This document shows positions 1 to 7,109 of a stretch of DNA of 8,391 nt, piece by piece; position 1 is the first letter of the stretch, and each line of letters opens with the position of its first letter. The stretch is taken from contig JAGGWO010000247.1 in assembly GCA_021157485.1 (NCBI GenBank), forward strand, positions 1-8,391. The letters run 5' to 3'. The notes beneath the pieces are model-generated. The model did no database searches. It worked only from the letters and a program-made list of their open reading frames with translations, and was not told where the DNA came from. The translations under genes and the position numbers were made by a program. This stretch comes from Sulfurimonas sp. (GTDB lineage Bacteria; Campylobacterota; Campylobacteria; Campylobacterales; Sulfurimonadaceae).

Positions 1-471
1 CAGGCTTGGAGTTTGGATGATTCACTACTTTTTGTAAACGCAGTGAAAGATATTAAGATAGAACTAATCGAACAGCCTGTTATTGCGGATGATTTGGAAG
101 CTCTTAAAACTATTACAAACGCAACTCATATACCGATACTCGCTGATGAAGCTGCGTTTAATCTTGAAGATGTAAAGAGAATAGTTGACTCGCAAAGTGC
201 TGACATGATAAACATAAAACTTATGAAATGCGGCGGACTCACAAACGCAGTAACGATTTTAGAGTATGCAAGAGAGAATGATGTGACCTGCATGTTAGGT
301 TCAATGCTAGAGGGTCCAATCTCTATAAACACAGCGCTACATTTGGCAATGGCTTACAGTGATGTTATAAAGTATATAGACTTAGATTCACCGCTTCTAT
401 ATAAAACGCAATCATTAGAGCTAGACTTTATATTTAATGGAGCTAAAATAGTTTATAATCGTGAAATCTAA
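1..471 (+). CDS. Dipeptide epimerase (L-Ala-D/L-Glu epimerase-like, enolase superfamily), C-terminal part
   Basis: Enolase-superfamily enzyme of the muconate-lactonizing subgroup, probably epimerising L-Ala-D/L-Glu dipeptides from peptidoglycan turnover in the cytoplasm. The reading frame is open to the left edge, so the N-terminal capping domain and first half of the barrel are missing; the TTG at 13 is internal. The first visible residues (QAW) fit the end of the family's DANQ-W motif, whose metal-binding Asp would lie just outside. Counting from base 1, metal ligands are visible as Glu24 in IEQP and Asp49 in LADE, with the second catalytic Lys at Lys73 in NIKLMKCGG. The DLDSP segment (Asp127, Asp129) matches the DxD motif that marks dipeptide epimerases, where it holds the substrate amino group. 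The stop (469-471) overlaps the GTG proposed for the next gene. Superfamily membership is sure; exact dipeptide specificity is inferred. Confidence 0.85.
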   Translation, partial: QAWSLDDSLLFVNAVKDIKIELIEQPVIADDLEALKTITNATHIPILADEAAFNLEDVKRIVDSQSADMINIKLMKCGGLTNAVTILEYARENDVTCMLGSMLEGPISINTALHLAMAYSDVIKYIDLDSPLLYKTQSLELDFIFNGAKIVYNREI

Positions 472-3400
472 GAGGAAACTAATTTTGAATAAACTATTAA
501 ATTTTATACTATTAAACATACTGCTCTCAACGGCTATTTTTGCAAATACGGATTCGCTAGAAAAAGTATCACTTCAACTTCAGTGGAAACATCAGTTTGA
601 ATTTGCAGGTTTTTATATAGCTAAAGAGAAAGGTTTTTATAAAGAAGCAGGACTTGATGTTGAGATAAAAGAGTTTAGTAATGATGTTAATGTTGTTGCT
701 GATGTTTGTGATGGCAATTCAACATTTGGAACTTATTATCCAAGTCTTGTTCTGGAAAAAAGCAAGGGACATGATGTAGTACTTTTAAGTGCTATTTTGC
801 AATCATCACCACATGTACTAGTATCACTTAAATCATCAGGTATCAAATCAATTCAAGATTTTAAAAATAAAAAAATAATGACACATACTGGAAATCTGCA
901 AACTACAGCATTTACATCTATGTTAAAAGCTGGTGGTGTGAATCTGGAGGAGATGATAAGGCTTAAACATACATTTGATATTGAGGACTTACTTAGAGGA
1001 AAGATAGATATTATGAGTGCTTTTGCTTCTAATGAACTATATACTCTAGATAAGAGAGGGATAGAATATGATATCTGGGATCCTAAAGATTGTGGTTTTG
1101 ATTTCTATGATGTCTTGTTATTTACATCCTCTTCAAAGGTGAAAGAAAACCCACAAATGGTGAAAGACTTTAGAGATGCTTCTCTCAAAGGCTGGAAGTA
1201 TGCTTTTGAACACATAGATGAAGCAGTTAATTTAATACTTAAAAAATACAATACTCAAAACAAGACAAGAGAGGCATTTCTCTATGAGGCTAAAACTTTA
1301 AAAGAGTTAGCCTATTCAAATGAGAGTAAACTTGGCTCTATTGATGAAAATAAAATTCAGCGAATATATGATATATACAATCTTATGGGTCTAGCAAAAG
1401 GTAGTCTGGATATAGAAGATTTTATTTTTGAAGCACCTGTAAGCAATCAACTTTTAAGTAGAGCAGAAAAAAAATATTTAAAAAATAAAAAACGAATTAC
1501 TATGTGTATAGATCCAGTTTGGATGCCATTTGAGAGTTTTAAGGATGGTAAGCATATCGGTATGAGTGCTGATTATTTTAAAATAATTCAAAAGAGTTTA
1601 GGAGTTCCTATTGATGCCATTCATACAGAGACCTGGGCGCAGTCTTTAGCTCTTGCAAAAGCTAGAAAGTGTGACATTATGTCTATGGTTATGCAAACAC
1701 CTGAAAGAAAAGAGTATCTTAACTTTACAGAGCCATATTTTAAAACCCCCCTTGTAATTGCGACAAAAGCAGATGTACCATTTATCAATGATATAACTAG
1801 TATAGGTGATAAAAAGATAGGAATTCCAGGAGGCTATGCTTTTAGTGAAATTTTAAAAAAGAAGTATCCTCAACTAAATATAGTTGAAGTAGAAAATATT
1901 GAAGATGGACTGCAGAGAGTTCATGAAGATAAACTTTTTGGATATATTGGATCTTTAGCCACTATTGGATATATGTTTCAAACAAAATATACAGGTGAAT
2001 TAAAAATTGCTGGTAAATTTGATCATAATTGGGAGTTGGGAGTTGGAGTCAGAAATGATGATGAAGTTTTACTTGGAATATTTAACAAGGCAATAAAAAA
2101 TATAGATAGAGCTCAGCGTCAGAAAATACTTAATAAATGGGTAGCAATTAAGTATGAAAAAGGGACTGACTACACTCTTATTTGGCAGATATTAGTTGTT
2201 GTATTTTTTGTCATACTGCTAGGTGTGTATAGAAACAGCATCTTAAAAAAATCAAATATAAGTTTGCAAAAGGCAACAAAGAGAGCTGAAGAGAAAATAG
2301 TAGAAGCAGAATTACAAAAAGAAAACTTTAAACAGATGCTTAACACTACAATGGAAGCTATTGGAATATATGAAGAGGGAAAATGTGTAGATGTTAATGA
2401 CTCAGCTGTGGCTTTTTTTGGTCTAGATACTAAGGAGAGTATATTAGGAACGAGTGCACTAGAACTTGTTGCTCCATCTTCACGTGAGTTAGTTACAAAG
2501 CATATTAAGGAAGCCTATTCAGAACCTTACGAGATAATGGCCCTAAAACAAGATGGCACAGAATTTCCAGCTCTTGTAAGGGGTAGAACATTTAGTGCTA
2601 ATGGAAAAACTAAAAGATTAGTCTCTATTCTTGATTTAAGCAATTTTAAAAATACAGAAAAAGAGTTGATAAAAGCAAAAGAGATAGCAGAAGAAGCAAC
2701 AAAAGTAAAAGCTGATTTCTTATCAAATATGTCGCATGAGATAAGAACACCGATGAACGGAATAGTGGGAATGCTACACCTGCTTGGAAAAACCTCACTA
2801 GATGATAAACAGTTAGGATATATAAAAAAGGTTAAAACAGCATCAAACAATCTACTCTATATAATAAATGATGTGTTAGATTTTTCAAAACTAGAAGCTG
2901 GAAAATTAGAAGTTCACAGCGTTGATTTTGATATGAATAAGATTTTAGAAAATGTGAAAGATTTAGTAGAGCTCAAAGCGACTGAAAAAGGACTTTCTTT
3001 TAGTATTGAGTTTTTAGAAACAGACTCAATTTTTTATGGTGATTCACTGAGACTCTCTCAAATACTTATCAATTTAACAAACAATGCCATTAAATTTACG
3101 CACAAGGGCGAAGTGAAACTTACTCTCAAACAGATAAGAGATGATATTGTAAGATTTAGTGTTAAAGATACGGGGATAGGAATAAATAAACAACAGCAAG
3201 AGGAACTTTTTCAGTCATTTAAACAGGCTGATTCAACCATTACAAGAAAGTATGGGGGAAGCGGTTTAGGTCTTAGTATCTCTAAAGAGCTCATTGAGCT
3301 AATGGATGGAAAAATATGGCTAAGAAGTGAAGTAGATAAGGGAAGTGAGTTCCTTTTTGAACTTAGATTGCCAAAAGGTAATATTGAAAAGCTAAATGAG

Positions 3401-3670
3401 TTAGATGTATATTCACATAGAGATAGAGTAAACTATACAGAACAGGAAATTATAAAAGAGGATATATCGCAAGTAAAACGTGATGCACTTTTTTATGAGC
3501 TAAAAGAGGTAGTGAAAACTTCACGACCTAAGAGTTGTGATCCTGTTGTAGAAAAAATGCAAAAATATAACTTTTCAGATAAAGATGCTAAAATATTTAA
3601 AGATATACAGATGCTTTTAAAGAAGTATAAGTTTAAAGAGATTTTAGAGATGTTGGATGGACAAATATGA
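461..3670 (+). CDS. Membrane sensor histidine kinase with tandem NMT1/THI5-like and SBP_bac_3-like periplasmic domains, plus PAS
   Basis: Inner-membrane two-component sensor, 1069 residues. Order: signal peptide about 1-28; NMT1/THI5-like domain about 35-265 (opens LQLQWKHQFEFAGFY); linker; second binding domain of the amino-acid-binding SBP_bac_3 type about 345-565 (MPFESF, TPERKEYLNFTEPYF); one membrane helix about 573-589; coiled coil about 593-625; PAS about 622-735; HisKA with phospho-acceptor His759 in SHEIRTP; HATPase with N box Asn871/Asn875, G1 DTGIGI (Asp903), F box LFQSF and G2 GGSGLGL (932-938). All kinase boxes look intact. Residues 975-1069 form a charged, probably helical tail with no domain I recognise; there is no receiver domain, which is supplied by the next gene. 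In the second domain Arg416, the usual carboxylate-binding Arg, is kept, while the position of the usual amino-group-binding Asp appears to be Ser498. The start is uncertain: GTG at 461 has no well-placed ribosome site, whereas TTG at 485 does. The ligand is unknown. Confidence 0.93.
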   Translation: MKSKRKLILNKLLNFILLNILLSTAIFANTDSLEKVSLQLQWKHQFEFAGFYIAKEKGFYKEAGLDVEIKEFSNDVNVVADVCDGNSTFGTYYPSLVLEKSKGHDVVLLSAILQSSPHVLVSLKSSGIKSIQDFKNKKIMTHTGNLQTTAFTSMLKAGGVNLEEMIRLKHTFDIEDLLRGKIDIMSAFASNELYTLDKRGIEYDIWDPKDCGFDFYDVLLFTSSSKVKENPQMVKDFRDASLKGWKYAFEHIDEAVNLILKKYNTQNKTREAFLYEAKTLKELAYSNESKLGSIDENKIQRIYDIYNLMGLAKGSLDIEDFIFEAPVSNQLLSRAEKKYLKNKKRITMCIDPVWMPFESFKDGKHIGMSADYFKIIQKSLGVPIDAIHTETWAQSLALAKARKCDIMSMVMQTPERKEYLNFTEPYFKTPLVIATKADVPFINDITSIGDKKIGIPGGYAFSEILKKKYPQLNIVEVENIEDGLQRVHEDKLFGYIGSLATIGYMFQTKYTGELKIAGKFDHNWELGVGVRNDDEVLLGIFNKAIKNIDRAQRQKILNKWVAIKYEKGTDYTLIWQILVVVFFVILLGVYRNSILKKSNISLQKATKRAEEKIVEAELQKENFKQMLNTTMEAIGIYEEGKCVDVNDSAVAFFGLDTKESILGTSALELVAPSSRELVTKHIKEAYSEPYEIMALKQDGTEFPALVRGRTFSANGKTKRLVSILDLSNFKNTEKELIKAKEIAEEATKVKADFLSNMSHEIRTPMNGIVGMLHLLGKTSLDDKQLGYIKKVKTASNNLLYIINDVLDFSKLEAGKLEVHSVDFDMNKILENVKDLVELKATEKGLSFSIEFLETDSIFYGDSLRLSQILINLTNNAIKFTHKGEVKLTLKQIRDDIVRFSVKDTGIGINKQQQEELFQSFKQADSTITRKYGGSGLGLSISKELIELMDGKIWLRSEVDKGSEFLFELRLPKGNIEKLNELDVYSHRDRVNYTEQEIIKEDISQVKRDALFYELKEVVKTSRPKSCDPVVEKMQKYNFSDKDAKIFKDIQMLLKKYKFKEILEMLDGQI
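470..475 (+). promoter_or_regulatory. Shine-Dalgarno-like AAGAGG favouring a TTG start at 485 for the sensor kinase
   Basis: The purine-rich AAGAGG ends 9 bases before an in-frame TTG at 485, a good ribosome-binding distance. The GTG at 461 has only GGAG at 439-442, about 18 bases away. Starting at 485 would give MNKLLNFILLNILLSTAIFA, still a convincing signal peptide, and would place the gene 13 bases after the epimerase stop instead of overlapping it. An in-frame TAG at 449-451 rules out any start further upstream. The choice between the two starts is an inference. Confidence 0.5.
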
Positions 3671-4548
3671 AAACTAAATCAACCATTTTAATCGTAGATG
3701 ATATTGATACAAATATAGATATTTTACTTGAGCTATTAGGTGAAAAGTATGATGTTTTAGTTGCAGTAGATGGAAAAACAGCCTTAGATATTGCAAATAA
3801 AGAGAAGATAGATTTGATTTTGCTAGATATTATGATGCCAGAGATGGATGGTTATGAAGTCTGTGAGAGATTAAAAAGTAGTGAAGAGACTCACAATATT
3901 CCAGTGCTATTTATCACTGCTAAAACTGATGAAGACTCTATAGAAAAAGCCTATGATATCGGTGGAAGTGACTATATCACAAAACCGTTTAAACCACGTG
4001 AACTTTTAGCTCGCATAAAAACGCAACTACAGTTACGAAAACTAATCAATAATTTGGACTTTATAGCAACACATGATGAGATGACAGGTATCTATAACAG
4101 AAGACAGTTTTTTCATTTAGCAATCAAAAGGTTTAAAGAAACGAAAAAAAATCTTTATGCTGTAATGATAGATATAGACAAGTTTAAAGAGGTAAATGAT
4201 AAATACGGACACTCAATAGGCGATGAAGTTATAAAAATAGTTACAAAAACCATAGCGGATAGTATTTTAAAAGATACTATTTTTGGTCGTATAGGTGGTG
4301 AAGAGTTCGCTCTTATATGTAACGCAGAATCTAAAGCTATAGTAATGAAAAATATTGAATCAATGAGAGAAAAAATAGAAAAGCTTGAAGTAAAAGCACA
4401 TAATGGGGAAATTGTAAAATTTACAATTAGTGAAGGTATCTCCAAAGCAAAAGTAAAAACAAAAAAATTAGATGAACTTTTAAAAGAAGCGGACATTGCT
4501 CTTTATGAAGCAAAAGGCAGTGGTAGAAATAGAGTGATTTTTAGGTAA
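3667..4548 (+). CDS. Response regulator with GGDEF output (REC-GGDEF diguanylate cyclase)
   Basis: Cytoplasmic regulator of 293 residues that should make c-di-GMP from two GTP when phosphorylated. The receiver domain (about 5-122) has the acidic pair Asp11/Asp12, phospho-acceptor Asp54 in LLDIMMPEMDG, Thr84 and Lys106 in TKPF. The GGDEF domain (about 130-293) has metal-binding Asp169 in IDIDKFK, Asn177 and Asp186, and an intact GGEEF signature at 210-214, so it should be active. The usual upstream inhibitory RxxD site is absent: the aligned residues are Leu201-Lys-Asp-Thr204, so product inhibition through that site is not expected. Its ATG overlaps the kinase stop as ATGA, with GGA five bases before the start, which implies translational coupling and makes the upstream kinase the likely phosphodonor. 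The layout resembles PleD/WspR-type regulators with a single receiver. Confidence 0.95.
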   Translation: MKTKSTILIVDDIDTNIDILLELLGEKYDVLVAVDGKTALDIANKEKIDLILLDIMMPEMDGYEVCERLKSSEETHNIPVLFITAKTDEDSIEKAYDIGGSDYITKPFKPRELLARIKTQLQLRKLINNLDFIATHDEMTGIYNRRQFFHLAIKRFKETKKNLYAVMIDIDKFKEVNDKYGHSIGDEVIKIVTKTIADSILKDTIFGRIGGEEFALICNAESKAIVMKNIESMREKIEKLEVKAHNGEIVKFTISEGISKAKVKTKKLDELLKEADIALYEAKGSGRNRVIFR

Positions 4549-4554
4549 TAACAT

Positions 4555-6003
4555 ATGAAAAAAAGAACAAAAATATTAGCAACTATCGGGCCCGCATCAG
4601 ATACATTAGAGATGATAAAATCACTTATGAAAGCTGGTGTAAATGTTTTTCGTCTTAACTTTTCACATGGAACTCATGAGTACCACTATGATGTTTTACA
4701 ACGTATACGCAAGGCTGAAAAAGAGACAGGACTTTTTGTCGGAGTACTTCAAGATATCAGTGGACCAAAGATAAGAGTCGGAAATTTACAAGAGCCATTT
4801 GAACTTAAAAGTGGCGATATAGTTGAGTTTGTAAAAGAGGAACTTATTGGATGTGAATTATCTTCAAGTCATTATAAAATATCTATAAACCAACCACAAA
4901 TTTTAGAGCAGTTAAAAGTAGGTGACTCTATCTATCTTTATGATGGAATGATTAGCACAGAAGTTGTTGAGGTCACTTCTGAGTCTGTAAAAGTGAAAGT
5001 GCATAATAGCGGAAGACTTACATCAAAAAAGGGTGTAAACTTTCCAAACACTCACTTGGGTATAGATGTATTAACCGCAAAAGATAGAGATGATATTCTT
5101 TGGGGTATCAAAAATGATGTTGATTTTATGGCTATCTCTTTTGTACAAGATGCTTCAGACATGATAAATGCTAGAAAAATTATAACTGACAACAGTGGCA
5201 ATGTTGAACTCTTTGCCAAGATAGAGAAGTTTGACGCTATTGAAAATATTGATGCAATTTTAGAAGTGAGTGATGGACTTATGGTTGCACGTGGTGACTT
5301 AGGAATAGAAGTTCCATTTTACGAAGTTCCAGCTCTGCAAAAAATGCTTATAAACAAAGCAAACGCAGCTTCAAAACCTGTAATAACTGCTACTCAGATG
5401 TTACTCTCTATGACAACACAAGAGAGAGCAACGCGTGCTGAGATTAGTGATATCGCAAACGCAGTTCTTGATGGAACTGATGCTGTAATGTTATCAGAAG
5501 AGAGTGCAGTAGGACATAATCCTGTCTTAGCGGTAAAAACGATGATGCAGGCAATTCAAGGTGCAGAGAAAAATTACCCATTTAATAAACTAGAAAAATT
5601 TAAGATAAAAGATGCAACTGATAGTATTAACTACTCTGCGGTAAGGCTTTGTGAAGATATTGATGCTTGGGGACTTATAGGACTTACTTCATCTGGTTCA
5701 TCTGTTAAAAAACTTGCACGCTATAGACCTCGTCGTGATATTTATGCTGTAGTTCATGATGAAAAAGTAGCAAGATTTTTAACAATTTGCTGGGGAGTTG
5801 TTCCTGCGTTTATGGTTAAAGAGGATTCACTTGGACAGATGATGAGCAGTGTTATGAAGCAAGGTTTAGATAGAAATGTATTGCACTTAGATAAAAGTTA
5901 TATCTTAACAGCAGGTGACCCCGTCGGAGTGGAGGGGTCAACTAATATGATTCGTATTTTACGTGAGCACGAGATGAGATTTTTTGCTTCTTTAAATAGT
6001 TAA
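4555..6003 (+). CDS. pyk: Pyruvate kinase
   Basis: Cytoplasmic glycolytic enzyme converting phosphoenolpyruvate and ADP to pyruvate and ATP; 482 residues, a normal length. Visible landmarks: Arg33, Asn35 and Ser37 in FRLNFSHG; Arg74 in GPKIRVG; B domain about 70-170; active-site signature around 221-248 with catalytic Lys222 in AKIEKFD, Glu224, and Asp248 in ARGDLG; Thr280 in ITATQ; the TRAEISDIANAVLDGTDAVML block; and a complete C domain ending near GDPVGVEGSTN (about 455-463) with no extra C-terminal domain. Lys72 occupies the position (Glu117 in rabbit muscle enzyme) that separates K+-dependent (Glu) from K+-independent (Lys) enzymes, so K+ independence is predicted. MLLSM and SEESA replace the more common MLESM and SGETA. 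It starts 6 bases after the diguanylate cyclase, with AGG at 543-545 of that kilobase (4543-4545) as a weak ribosome site, so it is probably co-transcribed. Its stop overlaps the stop of the convergent cytochrome gene. Confidence 0.97.
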   Translation: MKKRTKILATIGPASDTLEMIKSLMKAGVNVFRLNFSHGTHEYHYDVLQRIRKAEKETGLFVGVLQDISGPKIRVGNLQEPFELKSGDIVEFVKEELIGCELSSSHYKISINQPQILEQLKVGDSIYLYDGMISTEVVEVTSESVKVKVHNSGRLTSKKGVNFPNTHLGIDVLTAKDRDDILWGIKNDVDFMAISFVQDASDMINARKIITDNSGNVELFAKIEKFDAIENIDAILEVSDGLMVARGDLGIEVPFYEVPALQKMLINKANAASKPVITATQMLLSMTTQERATRAEISDIANAVLDGTDAVMLSEESAVGHNPVLAVKTMMQAIQGAEKNYPFNKLEKFKIKDATDSINYSAVRLCEDIDAWGLIGLTSSGSSVKKLARYRPRRDIYAVVHDEKVARFLTICWGVVPAFMVKEDSLGQMMSSVMKQGLDRNVLHLDKSYILTAGDPVGVEGSTNMIRILREHEMRFFASLNS

Positions 6004-7109
6004 AAAGTAAAGCTCTCTTTTTTAAACTCCTTAAACTCAGTAGCTACTTTTTCATTTTCAAGTTTGAGAGCTTTAAGAGCTTTAGGGTTTACTAAATACC
6101 AGCCTAAGACTATGTCAATTCTATCCCCTTTTTGAATTTTAAAGTCATACTTAACACTACGTTTTTCATTTGCTTGAATCATTGTGTTTTTCAGAGTTAC
6201 AGATGCTACCCAAGGCATAGCAGGTTTACCATTATGGCCTATCACTCTTACAAAAATCTCGTCTTGAAGTTTTGTAGTTTTAGCGTCTCTTGTTACACTT
6301 ACTTTTAAAACAGCAGTTCTTAGAGGGTGAAGTAAAAGAGCATGAGAAGTACGGTTGTCTATGTTTATAATAAAGTCATTTATCTCTCTTAGCATTGAGA
6401 TGTCAACATGTTGTGTCAACATCTCAGAGTGAAAATGGCTTCCTGCAAAACCGTGAAAAGAGTGCTCTTTTCTCTCTTTCATATTAGAAACAGTTCCCTT
6501 TACTTTAGGCATATGACAAGATACACAGTTTGCACCATCAAGCTCATTGTCAATGTTGGTTGAACAAACATTCAGGTCATGTTTGTTTCTTTTATGGGAG
6601 TGACAACCGATACAAACATTTCCATTTGCCATATGCTCATTACCACTGTTGGCAATGTCATGATAAGGTGAGTCGATATTTTTCTTTAAAGTTCCAAAAT
6701 ACTTTTTTTCAGTTTTTGAGATGATGTTTGTATTATGTTTTTTATGAAGTTCAATACTCTCTATACGGTGACAATACGCACAGCTGATTCCAGTTTGATG
6801 AGTAGGATTGTCTGTCATTACAGGTGCTTTTTTACCCTTTGTTTTCATGTCATCAAGATTGTCAGCAGTTGGAGTGTGACACTTTCCACAACTGTATCTG
6901 TCATGTTTTAAGTTCATCGGGTGTTTATTCCAAACTGCACTATGAATAGGGTCTTTTTGAGGTGTCGGATTTGCGTGCATTGACGTGTAATACTCATCAT
7001 ATATCTGAGTGTGACAAGCTTTACAATCTTCACTAGGTGCGAAACTGTGAACAGTATCATTTGCGTTTAGTGAGCAGAGTAGTAAAATAAAAAGAGAGAG
7101 TAATTTCAT
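6000..7109 (-). CDS. Periplasmic multiheme (five CxxCH) cytochrome c, cytochrome c-554-like
   Basis: Exported electron-transfer protein of 369 residues. A signal peptide (MKLLSLFILLLCSLNA, likely cut near residue 17) is followed by five CxxCH heme-attachment motifs: CKACH (29-33), CGKCH (74-78), CAYCH (110-114), CIGCH (166-170) and CVSCH (195-199). Cys182 is not part of a CxxCH motif. Many other histidines (for example 45, 56, 63, 216, 219, 225, 227) are available as distal heme ligands. The spacing and the DCKACH-xx-YDEYYTSMH opening resemble cytochrome c-554-type multiheme proteins. The last about 130 residues carry no heme and look like a beta-rich domain; NRTSHALLLHP seems to stand where related proteins have an AGHxxPTG-type motif. 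The ATG at 7107-7109 has a strong TAAGGA ribosome site. The redox partner and substrate cannot be told from the sequence, and no maturation or oxidoreductase genes lie beside it. Confidence 0.9.
   Translation of the reverse strand: MKLLSLFILLLCSLNANDTVHSFAPSEDCKACHTQIYDEYYTSMHANPTPQKDPIHSAVWNKHPMNLKHDRYSCGKCHTPTADNLDDMKTKGKKAPVMTDNPTHQTGISCAYCHRIESIELHKKHNTNIISKTEKKYFGTLKKNIDSPYHDIANSGNEHMANGNVCIGCHSHKRNKHDLNVCSTNIDNELDGANCVSCHMPKVKGTVSNMKERKEHSFHGFAGSHFHSEMLTQHVDISMLREINDFIINIDNRTSHALLLHPLRTAVLKVSVTRDAKTTKLQDEIFVRVIGHNGKPAMPWVASVTLKNTMIQANEKRSVKYDFKIQKGDRIDIVLGWYLVNPKALKALKLENEKVATEFKEFKKESFTF

Noticed and set aside
1467..1496. A8 and two A6 tracts in the linker between the two binding domains, as possible slippage sites
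   Set aside because: Such runs are common in AT-rich Lys/Asn codons (another A8 is at 4144-4151), the frame is intact and nothing suggests phase switching.
1746..1751. C6 tract in the sensor gene as a contingency locus
   Set aside because: It is shorter than the homopolymers that drive phase variation in Campylobacterota and lies in a conserved coding region.
2030..2048. Short tandem GGGAGTT repeat
   Set aside because: Two copies of 7 bases encode WELGVGV, an expected part of the SBP_bac_3 fold; no expansion or frame change is seen.
6001..6023. AAAAAG/CTTTTT pairing with a T run just after the pyk stop, as a terminator
   Set aside because: The stem is only 6 bp and nearly all A-T, the T run is part of the stem, and it lies within cytochrome coding sequence. 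It is too weak to call.
6008..6075. 10-bp inverted repeat TAAAGCTCTC / GAGAGCTTTA
   Set aside because: The arms are 48 bases apart inside the cytochrome coding region, where the KALKAL-type repeat and Lys/Ser codons explain the similarity.
6530..6724. Plus-strand 64-codon open frame inside the cytochrome gene
   Set aside because: It lies antisense to CxxCH-rich coding sequence, its His/Cys content mirrors those codons, and it has no ribosome site or family resemblance.
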